Positions 1-27,942 are shown, counted from the stretch's first letter. The stretch is DNA of 64,000 bases from Amoebidium appalachense (GCA_963693365.1 CAVNZM010000013.1:3038001-3102000), one strand, 5' to 3'. The notes: a model not told the origin generated them from the letters alone. Numbers and translations are program-made.

Positions 1-29
1 GCATAAAATTCCAAACACATTCCAACCAG

Positions 30-147
30 ATGCATATCGATACGACGAAACGCGGAGACCGGAGGCGGGGGTCAGAGAGGTCAGGAGCTTGGGAGAGGCG
101 GAGATGGGTGGGCCGGGGGGATATCCGAGAAGAACGTCCACTGGAAG
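30..147 (+). other. Possible 5' non-coding first exon of the 1.1-10.7 kb gene
   Basis: The stretch ends at a strong donor (GAAG followed by GTAAGA, 148). The next good acceptor is the CAG at 1069-1071, just 13 bases before the well-placed ATG at 1085. Joining the two puts the open frame that begins at 30 out of frame with the coding ATG and soon meets a stop, so I read this as a leader exon, perhaps with an upstream ORF. Its 5' end is not visible. Confidence 0.35.
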
Positions 148-292
148 GTAAGATATATAGTTGCGAAATTTTGAAAAGAGTTTTTTGTTTTTGGTGCATG
201 AGTTTGTGTGTGTGTGCGTGTGTGGTGGTGGTGGTGGGGGGGGGGGGGGGGAGGGGAGGGGGAGGAGGGGGAAAATGGGGGAGGAGGAGGAG

Positions 293-296
<4 letters not shown>

Positions 297-374
<78 letters not shown>
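297..374. repeat. (GT)n microsatellite
   Basis: A perfect dinucleotide array of about 39 units, flanked by poly-G on the left and poly-C on the right, in the presumed first intron. Confidence 0.95.
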
Positions 375-376
<2 letters not shown>

Positions 377-581
377 CCCCTCCCCCCCCCCCCCCCTTCC
401 CTCCTCCCCCCTTCCCCCTCCCCCCTCCCCGCTCGCCCCCCTCCCCCTTCCGATGATGGGCTTTTCAATTGACATATTTGCTCGGAAGCTTCATCAGGAT
501 TTCTGTCTTTTAAGCTTACTTCTTTCAGGTCGGTGCATGCAAGATTACCACCCTTTAAATGCATATACCCTCCCCCCCCCC

Positions 582-612
<31 letters not shown>

Positions 613-1084
613 ACACACACACCTAAAGCCTCCTTTGACCGGTCTGTCCGAGTACCATCTGTGCAAACAGTTGTTCTGATGTCGATTCGGTGCTTTTATC
701 TTTGTGGTTAAACAAATTATGTTTTATTTCCATGTTTGCTACCCTCTAACACAGACATCCATCCACTACTCCCTCTCGGGTCGTCTCCCACACAACATCC
801 TTACACACACACCCACACAAACATACATATGTGCTACACAAACACACGCACACACACACCACGTGCACACTCACACACACACACACACACACACACAGGC
901 ACACACACACAACACCCACGCACGCACACAACCCTCCCCCCCCCCTCCCCCCCCCTCCCCCGGCTACAGACACACACAACATGCACACACGCACACGCAC
1001 AACCCTACTCCCCCCCCCCCCCCCCCCTCCCCTCCCCCCCCCCCCACCCCCAAACACACACACAGCCCCAGGAGGGGTTCCACC

Positions 1085-10714
<9,630 letters not shown>

Positions 10715-11076
10715 CCATATATGGGTTGCACTTGAGCTCTTGCTGCTTATGATGGGATCATGATCAGGTTCATTATGGCCGAATCTTTATTAGGTCATGT
10801 TAATGCCCAGAAAAATAGCTACGATATTCCGGCTTCTTTTATAAAAATTAAGTAGTGTTGATCTAAGCAATATGATTGATGCAGAGGTGTTTTTCGAACA
10901 AGCCATACATATGCATATGGGTCATAATAATTAAGTGATCAAATCCGGGATGATGGTGGTAAGTATATGTATTGTGTGTGTGTGCGTTGTGCATGCATGA
11001 TGGTGTGGGCTATAAAAGTGCAAATATAATATTATGCCTGTAAGGATCTAGGGATTTACGAGATGGGTATAAATAT
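10715..11076. other. Intergenic stretch, no feature seen
   Basis: AT-rich single-copy-looking sequence between the stop of the first gene and the next start. It presumably holds the 3' UTR of one gene and the promoter of the next. No clear TATA box or polyadenylation cluster stands out. Confidence 0.5.
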
Positions 11077-11726
<650 letters not shown>

Positions 11727-11784
11727 CGTTGACTGACGTGTAACAAATGTACCAGCTAATAGTGAGCCCTAACTTGCGGCATAG

Positions 11785-11825
11785 TGTGTGTGCGTGTGTG
11801 ATGTGTGTGTGTGTGTGTGTGAGGT

Positions 11826-11858
<33 letters not shown>

Positions 11859-11873
11859 GATGTGTGGATGTGT

Positions 11874-11906
<33 letters not shown>

Positions 11907-12215
11907 GATGTGTGTGTGTGTGACACTGTGTGTGTGTGTGTGTGCGGGCGCGTGGTGGTGGTCCGCCCGTGTTGTGGCTGGGTGGTGTTGGTGGTGCCGG
12001 TGGTGGTGGTTTTTGTGGTGGTGGTGGTGGTGGTGGACCAGGTTTGCAATTGTGTGTGTGCACGTGTGCGTGTGTGTATGTGCGGGGGCGGGGGGGAGGG
12101 GGGAGGGGGGGCGGGGGGGGCTCAGGAAAAGCCTTAGCCTCAGGGGCCCCCGGGGGGGAGGGAGAGACGGAGAGGGGAAGGGGGGGGGGGGGGGGGGGGG
12201 GGGGAGGCGGGAGAG
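11785..12215. repeat. (GT)n, (GGT)n and poly-G cluster
   Basis: Imperfect GT arrays at 11787-11945 are followed by GGT trinucleotides (11950-12035) and a G-rich tract with a 24-base G run near 12181. No gene is supported between 11727 and 12380. Confidence 0.85.
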
Positions 12216-12380
12216 GCCGCCCATAGCTAGGGTTTCTATCTCGGGGATAAGCCTTGTTTTTTTGTCACGACAGTAGGACCTGGGTAGCTACTATAGGGTT
12301 GTTCTATGAGGACTTCTCATGACCCCAGGCGGTAAGTAATAGCGCAGTCGTTCGCAGATACGTATCGTTACGAAGTCACC

Positions 12381-12704
12381 ATGGTAACTGGGCTATCGAT
12401 AGAAGGTAGAAGGTTGTTGGAACAAGGCAGCATAAAACGTCGATCGAACACGAAAGAAAAAAAAAAGAAAAAAAAGAAACGCCGATGTGCACGGCTCACT
12501 GAGAATTTTTTGTTCTGTTATGGTATCAAATTAACCTAATTTAGCAAATTGTAATAAATAGATTAGTTTTAATTGGTGTATTTCCTCAGGCAGGAGACCA
12601 TTGGCTCATTTTATACAAATTCTGATGACCTCAATGGATAGCCACTTGAGAGAAACACCGTTTAGACAACAAATGACTTTGCTGGGACTCGAAGATTTGA
12701 TTAG
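12381..12704 (+). CDS. First two exons of a gene interrupted by the transposon nest (partial)
   Basis: Exon 1 is 12381-12405, starting at an ATG in the context CACCATGG. Exon 2 is 12590-12704, from a TTTCCTCAG acceptor to a perfect AG|GTAAGT donor. The phases agree (1, then 2). The joined start reads MVTGLSIEG and continues as a helical stretch including PLAHFIQILMTSMD and TPFRQQMTLLGLEDLI. That part is open only in this frame and looks like a leucine-rich helix bundle. The donor is followed within about 40 bases by retrotransposon sequence, so the following intron holds, or the gene was cut by, the nest. No downstream exon was found with confidence. Family unknown. Confidence 0.45.
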
Positions 12705-13401
12705 GTAAGTCAAGCAAGTAATATGTACAGTAATAACTTTAATAGGCTCATTTTCGAAAGAAATTATTGACGCTCTTTCTGCGGCACAAATTGACGGAGG
12801 GTTGCCATCCGAGGCTCCCCCCGCCCTCTTTTTTGCCGACGATATTCAATTTGTGCTTATGTCATCCGATCCTATCGAACTACGGCAATATATTCGTGAA
12901 CATTGGTGCCAGCGCAACGATATGAAGGTTAACGTCAAAAAGTGTGCCCTTTTATCAAAATCGATACCGGCATGGGACGACGTTTGTATATTCGGCAGTC
13001 CCCTCCCTCGCCCGATCGAATATAAGGTATTTGGGGGTTCCGGTGGATGAGTTGGGCATATTGATGCATCCGAAATGTACTCTGATCGGAGAACTTAGCG
13101 GCCATAAGTACTCTGACCGCAGTACTTTAGGAATGCTTGTTTCGGAAGGATACCGCGAGCTATTGGGGCCCAGGAGCCCGCTTTTTTTTGTACAGCCAGT
13201 AAGAAAACATAAGTTTACACCTTTTTTGTCTTTGGTACGGTAACTAACAAGGCCTTCCCTAGCTTTTATTGGTTGCCGACGCTGTTGCAAGTTTTTGAAT
13301 TCATGCTCGACAACAACATGATTCATGATCAAACGGACGAAACTTGCTGAGTCCGCGAACACAACAAGCCATGGGTTTCATGTGAAAGATGAGCGCCCAA
13401 C

Positions 13402-15435
13402 ATGGCCAAAACATTAGACCCAATAGAGTCACTTTATTCTGGAGCTCGTGTCTGTTGTTTTGCATACATATTTGACGGGGTTCAGGGGGAAGATTTCACA
13501 GATGACACCACACGTTGGTCTTACAAGAAGTTCGGCCTGAGTTGGGACACACAAATACTGGTTGGCACAGTAGTGAAACGATGCAAGACAAACGAAGGCA
13601 GTGAATGGAAAGTAAAGTTTGATTTTGACGGTACCACAGAAGTAGTTCTGCGCCATCAGCTAACTTTAATAGATGAAGAAGACAGTGAACACACAAGTAG
13701 CGAGCTAGAGAGTGATAGTGACGAAGATCCAGATGGAGACATCCAACAAGTAGAGATTCCTGTCACAGACAGTGAGAATGAAGATGAGATAGAACTTGTA
13801 GATGAACAAGTAGAGTTACCTACCCCCACCGACCCCACGTGCACCTTGCAATGGACCATTCCAGATGAGCAAGTACTTGACAAAAGAACAGGCCCACGCA
13901 GAAAACCAACCATTCCACTAGCACTAAACAAGCGCAAGAGTGTTCTGTGTTTGTTTGAACACTTCATGCCTATGGAGTATCTCTTCACAGCAGTCATTCC
14001 ACTCACAAACGAAGTAGGTCGTGCACGTTACAAAAATTGGGTTGACTTAACCCCGGGTGAGCTACTTAGGTGGTTGGGTATGTGGATTTACATGGCTGGA
14101 ACATTCGAACCCGGCTCGAGATCGAACTACTGGACGTCGGCAGCAGAGAACCCAAGCCACATATTTCCCGTACACGACTTTGCCCGCTTCATGACCGAAC
14201 ACCGGTTCGAAAACATCCGTGCCTGCTTTACCGTCACCGACATCACTCAATATCCGGAGGATGATCCACTGAAAGACACACGCGGTTTCATGGAAGCACT
14301 GCAGAGTCGGTGCCGTTGCTCTATCGAGCCCGGGGATGAATTATGCGAAGACGAGGCCATCTTTGCCAGCTATCATTGCAACCTTCCGTGCCAAATCTAT
14401 ATAAAACGAAAACCCCACCCTCTCGGTCAAGAAATAAAAACTCTACACGACTGTGTAACCAACATACTCATTAACTTCGAAATGAACGAGGGGAAGCTTA
14501 GGATGGCAAGCAAACCGTACCGACAGTTGGGAGCTGGAACAGGCACCACCTTGCGTCTTCTAACCCCAAGGGCCAACCCCACCCACCGTAACCCCAGAAC
14601 GATCGTCGGAGACAGCTGGTTTGGGTCAGTAACCGGGACAAGGGAAGTGTACAAAATCGGATTCTACGCACTTTTCAATGTCAAAACCGCAACCAGAGAC
14701 TTTCCCCTCAACATGTTGGACCTTCTATGTGAGGAAGGACGTGGTGTATGGTCGGAGGCAGTGTGCAGTGTGGACGGAGTAGACCTCGTTGCGGTGTTAT
14801 GGAGAAACAAGAACTACAGTATGAAAGTGATCACCTCATGTTCAAGTACTCAGCCGGGTCAACCGAGAAAATCACGAAACGGAAATGACGTCCCCCAACC
14901 GAAAGCAGTCGAAGAATACTTCGAAAACTACAACATGGCCGATATATTCAACAAAAAACGAATGTTAAACGGCTCTGTGGACGAAGCCTTGGGCACTAAA
15001 CGTCACCAACTCCGCACCTTTGGGGGGCTTCTGGGGTTTGTAGTAGCAAACGTACACTTTGCATACAGATACTTTGGCAAATCCACAAACACGAGCATGG
15101 ACACAAGGCGTGAGCTAGCAGAAGCACTCATATGCAACCCCCACCTGCCTGCACTAGAATACCCCCTTCCCCCTGCTGCTCCTGCCCCCCATGCTCTACA
15201 CGGACACCAGCGTGCCAGAAAAGAAAGAAAAGGTAGATGCGTTCTCTGCTTTAGGAACAAAGGGGAACGCCACCAGACACATACCTACTGCATCAAGTGT
15301 AATGTGTTTCTCTGCAATGATCAAACACGTGCATGCTTCGAAAACCACATCACACATGGTGTTCCTCCACGCACACGCACCCAAGTCAACACAAACACAG
15401 GCCCGGTACGATCACGCAGAAACACTACACGTTAA
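13402..15435 (+). CDS. piggyBac-type transposase (DDE_Tnp_1_7), 677 residues, intact
   Basis: One uninterrupted frame lies inside the LINE. An N-terminal basic/hydrophobic part (VGTVVKRCK, WKVKFDFDG) is followed by an acidic Ser/Glu/Asp linker at about 92-140. The piggyBac core then runs from about 190: LFEHFMPMEYLFT, then NWVDLTPGELLRWLGMWIYM. The three catalytic aspartates expected for the family are all there: D317 (CEDEAIF), D404 (VGDSWFGS) and D514 (NMADIFNK). The C-terminus has a cysteine-rich ribbon (C613, C616, C630, C633, C638, C645, H649), as piggyBac transposases use to bind transposon ends. Length is typical. No stops or frameshifts suggest recent activity. I could not find the TTAA duplication or terminal inverted repeats expected of the family near the LINE break points (about 13062 and 16030), so the ends of the element are not defined. 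Confidence 0.93.
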   Translation: MAKTLDPIESLYSGARVCCFAYIFDGVQGEDFTDDTTRWSYKKFGLSWDTQILVGTVVKRCKTNEGSEWKVKFDFDGTTEVVLRHQLTLIDEEDSEHTSSELESDSDEDPDGDIQQVEIPVTDSENEDEIELVDEQVELPTPTDPTCTLQWTIPDEQVLDKRTGPRRKPTIPLALNKRKSVLCLFEHFMPMEYLFTAVIPLTNEVGRARYKNWVDLTPGELLRWLGMWIYMAGTFEPGSRSNYWTSAAENPSHIFPVHDFARFMTEHRFENIRACFTVTDITQYPEDDPLKDTRGFMEALQSRCRCSIEPGDELCEDEAIFASYHCNLPCQIYIKRKPHPLGQEIKTLHDCVTNILINFEMNEGKLRMASKPYRQLGAGTGTTLRLLTPRANPTHRNPRTIVGDSWFGSVTGTREVYKIGFYALFNVKTATRDFPLNMLDLLCEEGRGVWSEAVCSVDGVDLVAVLWRNKNYSMKVITSCSSTQPGQPRKSRNGNDVPQPKAVEEYFENYNMADIFNKKRMLNGSVDEALGTKRHQLRTFGGLLGFVVANVHFAYRYFGKSTNTSMDTRRELAEALICNPHLPALEYPLPPAAPAPHALHGHQRARKERKGRCVLCFRNKGERHQTHTYCIKCNVFLCNDQTRACFENHITHGVPPRTRTQVNTNTGPVRSRRNTTR

Positions 15436-15554
15436 AGTACCTTCTGCCCACTGGTCAGTTTCTGTACATTGCGCAACACTCATTTGTCGTTTTCGGATTA
15501 GGGGTGATTTGTTTGGTTTTTATTCGTTTCTTCGAAACTGTTTGTGGTAACTAG

Positions 15555-15957
15555 ATGCTAAAAGGGTTATTTGAAGTGTGTGTACCGAAAAAAACGAATT
15601 TGAAAGCTGATGTCAATGTTTCTCAAACGAAAAATGCACCTGTGGTGCAAAAGCAACAACGTGAACGTTTAAAGTATGCATCTTTGGCACGCATTTGTAA
15701 CAAGTTTGACGTTTTTCTTGGCTCAGGCCTATGGCCTCCCGGTGCCAGAACCCGTAAAGTGCAAAATAAGCCATACCAACAAGCATTCCGAGAAATTATT
15801 GTAGTCATGGGGTGCGCAAACACTACAAAGTTCTCCGTAAATTGAAGCTCAAAATCGTTGAATGCCTACCATTACTTACTAAGCCACTACCCCGCCAAGA
15901 ATTTTTCTACGGTTTTTTTGTGATGTGCTTGTTCCCTGTCACGTTAGGGTAAAATGG
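15555..15957 (+). pseudogene. Frameshifted second ORF downstream of the transposase, unknown
   Basis: The ATG at 15555 opens a 96-codon frame (MLKGLFEVCVPKK at residues 1-13, GSGLWPPGARTRKV at 55-68) that closes at 15845. Within its last 20 codons, near 15810, a second frame takes over (RKHYKVLRKLKLKIVE, then FYGFFVMCLFPVTLG) and runs to a TAA at 15955-15957. Together they would make a basic protein of about 130 residues. Low-complexity sequence is absent. It lies in the segment that interrupts the LINE, so it may belong to the piggyBac element or be older sequence carried with it. No homology is recognised. Confidence 0.3.
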
Positions 15958-16861
15958 TGAGAAAAAGAGAGTAACACGTGCAAAACTGACCCTGCGCCAG
16001 GCGTTTTTATATGATGACGTCATACAGTACTCTGGTTGGAGCATTTATCGATTCAGGTCGGATCAATATGTTTCAAACGGATGAACGACCGTCGGATGGA
16101 GAGTGCAGACAGGTGTCTTCGTTTATTTAGGGATGTGTATCTTGCTAATCTTTCTACTACTGTACACTTAAACAACCGTCTTAGTATATTTCGCACCTTT
16201 ATTCGCCCTTTGTCTGAGTAACGGTTGCCTTTATTAGCTATGGCACCCCCTGATACCGTTGCAAATGTTCTTCAATCACTAGATGACTTCCACTACACAA
16301 CTTGTTGTACGTTTCTTACTGGCCTTTCCACACCTATTTCTAGACGCCTTTTCGATTCTCTATACGCACTCACACCACCATCACAACGCATACACGAATT
16401 AGCCCTTAAATTTCACGAGCACATCACCCACCTATCCGCCATTGCCCCGACCCATCCACAGCTCTTCCGCGGCTACACGCATCCCCGCCGGACTCGCCTC
16501 TCTACCTCTTCCCTTCCACATCGTCTCTGCCCATTGTCGAGCGATATGCGGAGTGGCTGGCGACTCCACCGGAGGTACGGCTGGACCACAGTGTGACTAT
16601 GGATAGTTTTAGGTCTATGGCTGATATAGATACTTTACGTGTCGAGTCCCTCCCAGTGTTAGCTATAGGTCAGCAAAAACACCAACTACTAGTAGCCTAT
16701 ATGGCGGATACGGTTAGACAATCTCGCTCCTATATAGATTCGTTTATTCATGATGTTGTGTCGTATAAATATGCAAAGATGATTATGTCTTGGCGTTGTA
16801 ATCGGTTTTTGGTGTCTCCTGCTCGTATGTGTAATATATGTGTGGGGGGCGGTTTACTCGC

Positions 16862-16975
16862 CAGGGTTCGAAGTTACGAAAAAAAAATCGGAATTTCCGA
16901 TATTTGAAGACACAGTTCCGAAAATCGGCCCGGCCAAATCGGAAAGTTCGAGAGCCCCCCCCCCCCCCCCCCCCC

Positions 16976-17012
<37 letters not shown>

Positions 17013-17203
17013 CCCCCGGGGGGAAGCTTCTCATGACTTCGCAGGTCTCATCATACACGGGGCATACACCACCCACACAAGCTGCACACGTACGTACGTG
17101 TCTTCCTGCAGGTCCCTGTAGAATGTTCAGTGGCAGACCCTGGTTACAGCGCCAGCCTAGCACATGTACATGTTGTCACACCAAACACATTTATGCACAC
17201 ACC

Positions 17204-17240
<37 letters not shown>

Positions 17241-17916
17241 ACACAGACACACACACACAAATTCACACACACACAGCCGTGACACCACATATGCATCATA
17301 GCCATGGATGGCCACATGAATATACAATGCACATGCCTGCGCATGTATATATAGGCCGGCCTCCACTTCAAAACTCCCCCCCCCCCAGAAATCGAACCCC
17401 ATTCCCCCCTCCTCCGCTGCCCACCGTTTCCTCCACCAGTGCTGCCCCTCCTTCTCCCCCACCGCCGCTCCGGCCTCACCCCTCCCCCCCCCTCCCCCCT
17501 CTCAGGCGGATCCCTCCCCCCCCCCCCCCCCCCCCCCCACTAGTACTCCCCTCCCCCCCCCCCCATTCCCCCCCCAGGAAGGCCTAAACATGGAATGGAT
17601 CTAGATGCTCAGAGTCGACGGCCACCAGGTGCAGGTGCCACGTGTATCACGATCAGTGGCACGCGTCTTCAATGGCAGCTAGCGATACACGTGCACACAC
17701 TGTGCACCACTGTGTTCCGTTCAAAGACACACATCCTGGACCACATACATTCACAGCCTAGACACCACACAATCATGTGACCTAGGCTAGTACACGTGCA
17801 GAGGCACATACTATCTCAGATCATGATAACTGTATTACAAACGTGCACATGCATCCACCCTGTACAATCACATGCTATGCACCCACCCACCCACCCACCC
17901 ACACAAACACACACAG

Positions 17917-17950
<34 letters not shown>

Positions 17951-18229
17951 ACACTGCACACACACACCATGTACACGGCGCACGCACACACACCCCGTGG
18001 CACACACACACACACACACAAACACACACACGCACACAAGAAACCGTTGGTACAAACACACACACCCACACTGGCATGTACACACACACATACACACACA
18101 CACACACCCTGCATACATACACACCACACTGCACACACGTGTCACACATACATACACACACTGTACATACATACACACACACCATAACCGTTGACACAAA
18201 ACACACACACACATACACACAATGTCATG

Positions 18230-18261
<32 letters not shown>

Positions 18262-18916
18262 CACACACACACGTGCACATGTGCACACATGCACACAACA
18301 TAGACACACACACACCGATTACCGCTGACACAAATACACACACCCACACCTGTACACATACACACAGACACACACACCGTGCATACATACCCACCACACA
18401 CACACACACACAATTGCAAAGAAAAATACTCACACACACACAAACACAGACACAACCACCCGACCTGATTTTCTTTCTCCCCCCCCCCCCCCCCCCCCCC
18501 CCCAAACATTCGATTTCTGCCTGAGCTTCCCATGTTGCTGCCTCAACTCACTCCCCCCCCCCCCCCCCCCCCCCTCTCCCTCCCTCCCCTCCCCTCCCCC
18601 AGAATTTTTAAATCCGGAGACAAAATGTATATATATGTTGTGCATTATGTAATGCACTTCATATTTCCCTTTTATTCCTTCAAAGCTTCAAGTGCCAACA
18701 CCAGGAAGGCTCTAATAACCACAGGGGTTTTTGAGTATGCATTATAATTACATTTTGATGCAATATAGGCACAAATAAGCATGCCCTAGTTTACTGATGC
18801 GCGATGATTACGATTTTTGGTGGGCCTGCTCCGACGGAGCATTCCGATTTTCGAAGAGGTTTTCCGAAACGGGATTTCGACTTCCGTTAATGGGCTCCAC
18901 CATCCTTCGAACCCTG
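16862..18916. mobile_element. Non-autonomous hAT-like DNA transposon with 8-bp target duplication
   Basis: Left end CAGGGTTCGAAG (16862-16873) is the exact reverse complement of the right end (18905-18916). The flanks are identical 8-mers, TTACTCGC at 16854-16861 and 18917-18924. A 5'-CAGGG terminus and 8-bp duplications are hallmarks of the hAT superfamily. Both subterminal 90-base stretches carry repeated TTCCGA/TCGGAA words, as expected of hAT transposase binding sites. Removing the element plus one TTACTCGC restores the LINE frame (GGLLADAYLSISVTC then stop), which shows the insertion directly. The 2.06-kb interior is mainly poly-C, CA arrays and GC-rich filler. No transposase is seen, so it would depend on an enzyme encoded elsewhere. 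Confidence 0.87.
17200..18460. repeat. Degenerate CA-rich arrays within the hAT-like element
   Basis: Imperfect CA arrays interrupted by CATGTACA-type words and (CCCA)n occupy most of 17200-17275 and 17885-18460, with C homopolymers near 16957-17010, 17518-17540, 18480-18503 and 18553-18575. They explain the His-Thr and Cys-Val frames here. Confidence 0.9.
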
Positions 18917-18990
18917 TTACTCGCGGATGCATATCTATCAATAAGTGTGACCTGTTAGCTAAATAAAATTAATAAAATTTAAATAATGTG

Positions 18991-20662
18991 TTACAACCGG
19001 AGGTTATGGGCGGCTTTATTCTCTTTTCTACTTCTCTCCCCCAGTACATCCGTTATTAATGACCGTGTTTTATCACCTTATTAATGCTGCACAGAATGAT
19101 ATTGTGATACGGTGTCTTAACTTTCTCTCGGAGCTACCAATGCTAGCTTCTGCTTATCCATAATATGATACTAGGGTTGTTTTATTGCATACAGTCACTA
19201 AGAGTACATAAGTCACTAGCTGCATTTGATTGGCTGCGCTGGAAAACGCAGTAGGCCGTCAAGTGAGGCTGGGCCCCTCACGATGTCCGCAGCGTGACCG
19301 TGAGTTGGCAAAGTGCATAAACCCCCCATTGTTGAATGATCACGCCTCTGAGCTGCCTGCATGGCGATGGAATTTGGTCCGTGATCACGTGAAGTCTACG
19401 AGCCTTGGTAGACGGTGCACCTAATATTGCCTAATGTGACTACAATGATAATAATTGTCCAAAATAATATAATGTGTATGTTTAACTGTAGTTATTCTAG
19501 CTATAGACTAAAAACTTTTACGGTGAATGTGAACGACAATAGCTGAAAGTTTTCCTGAGACGGTCAATATACATGTGACCCCTCCGCGCGCGCGGCGCGC
19601 GCACATGCCGGCAGCACTTTGGAATGCGGCATGGCATTTCTGGGAATTCCTGTTCATATTGAGGCAGGTTTAGATGTTTTCGAGGATTTTAGCTCAGATA
19701 GTGTACATGATTGAGTACACGCTGTACGTGCTAGCTCAAACGATAATATAGTACGAGAATTTGATATTTGATGTTTCTATAAAATATATTCAGTTCTTAT
19801 ATTGACCCCCGATATTCTGGATATTTAGACCTATTACATCTCTCGTATTTGACTATTCCTCGATAGTATATCCACACATGTGTACACAGCAGTTTTATCC
19901 AGGTGCGTGGGTGGGTATCGCGGCCCGTGGCAGGGGTTGCCTGGGTTTGGCGCTCTTAATCGTATTTAGTCAAATTCCGAGTATTTTGACACCCTTCAGG
20001 GTCGTATTCACTAATTGAATGCCCCTTTTTAAACGTATTGCGGGGTTTCCTAAATCGTATTTTGGGCCAATACGATTTGTAAGGCAGACCCTGCGTGGCA
20101 CGGTTCTCCGTGCGTCACAGAATCAACCGAGACTCATTGAAAGTGAAACACTGTTTCCCTCAAATACGGAGGGTGGGATAAGCTCGCGCGAACAAAACAT
20201 GAACAAACGTTGTGTAGTGGTGGTATGGTAACCATTATTTTCATATAAACGCACACAGCAAAGATCAGCAACCTGGGTCCCCCTTTCTCTCTAGATCCTC
20301 CCTTTCCATTCTCAATGAAATTTCCAAATTGATCGTGTAAACTAAACAAAGCTCTTTCTTTTCCAGCGTCATGCCATCTGTGCTCAACATCTCTAACCAG
20401 CTTTGTGTTGCCTGAGCCATCTTTTCCCATATGGCTACACATACTCTACATAGTACACGTCGCCCAGTCACTGGCACTCAAGGTTTAAGTTTTTCCGCTA
20501 ACATCAGCCAGGAAGCCCGGGCTGTAAAAGTCCACATCGAACGTTTTTCCTACGATGCTTCAAGATTCATTCAGATGTTTTGAGAAGGTTTGGAGATGCC
20601 AGAGTGAGTGGCTGCCAATGCGGAGTGCTTGAAAGTGCGAGAGGTGGTGTGTGCGCACGAAA
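18991..20662. other. Intergenic stretch between transposon nest and receptor gene
   Basis: AT-rich, almost free of microsatellites, no convincing gene. It includes a GC palindrome (CGCGCGCGCGGCGCGCGCG-like, about 19586-19604) and a possible transposase fossil on the minus strand at 20265-20480, listed separately. Frames at 19230-19424 and 20019-20231 are short and featureless. Confidence 0.5.
20265..20480 (-). pseudogene. Possible fossil of a piggyBac-type C-terminal cysteine ribbon
   Basis: On the minus strand two overlapping frames give GRRVLCRVC followed by SHMGKDGSGNTKLVRDV in one and by MTLEKKELCLVY in the other. The spacing resembles the Cys-x2-Cys, basic loop and LE-C-Y end of piggyBac transposase tails, but the second cysteine pair is lost and a frameshift is needed. 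It is not a copy of the intact transposase at 13402-15435, whose tail has a different sequence. Treat as a hint only. Confidence 0.3.
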
Positions 20663-27241
<6,579 letters not shown>

Positions 27242-27942
27242 CCGCAAACACAACACAAGAGTAATTTCAGGCTTTCGAATGAGGCTCATAGATGTCAGTG
27301 AATGTGCGCGCTAGTTGCTTGCGAATTTTAGTTTCATAGTAATATTAATTTATAATGCTGTCTATTCTACGCATCATATTGTGTGTATGTTGTGCCTAAA
27401 ATATCTGGTTATGAGATATATCAACGGTTTTATAGTATTTCAACGGTATTACATATCAGATGGAGTTGACCGCATGTTGTATGTATATCAGAAATGATAT
27501 GATAAACTCGAAGGGGCGGAAATACGGTGTTGCTCTTTCCTTCTATTGGTTAGTTTTACATGAATTGTTGATGTGCACCCCCTTATAGCTGGTTATAGCT
27601 GATTACACTAGCATTATTAATAAGAAGTGGTTCCGTTAATAGTTAACGTCGGATGGAAGAAGGAAGTGAAGGGGGGGGGGGGGGCAGGAGGCGGAGAGTG
27701 TGTAATGGTGAAAGGAGAGATGTGAGAAGCGAATAGCTGTTACAAGTAAGTTGAAAGGTGAATGCCACGATGAATTTATAAATGGCTATACTAGTGACTG
27801 TCTGCTGTATCTCTAGACCAACAGGAGTGCACTGGTTGCATTATGGTTTATCGTGATTGGATTAATGATGCACTTTTAATTCATGTGACGATTGGCGGTC
27901 CTAGCCCTTTCAAAGCTAATCGGAGGGGTGGGCGTCCCCCCC

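Larger units (their letters stand above)
12746..18990 (+). mobile_element. 5'-truncated non-LTR retrotransposon (LINE), split by two later insertions
   Basis: The coding remains are in three pieces. At 12746-13062 lies the reverse transcriptase palm, with the catalytic FADD box at 12832-12843, then MKVNVKKCALLSK. After a one-base frameshift near 13030 comes the YLGV motif (IRYLGVPVDELGI). At about 16030-16861 the thumb/connection follows: MESADRCLRLF, then LSIFRTFIRPLSE, a stop and further frameshifts, and a Cys-x2-Cys end (MCNICVGG). At 18925-18990 the frame resumes for a few codons after the hAT element and ends at a TAG, followed by an AT-rich tail with repeated AATAAA-like words. These motifs and their order are those of non-LTR element polymerases. 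The copy is dead: 5'-truncated and frameshifted. About 1.2 kb of LINE sequence remains once the insertions are removed. Confidence 0.78.

Noticed and set aside
13429-15384. Minus-strand frames within the transposase
   Set aside because: Antisense shadows of the intact piggyBac frame.
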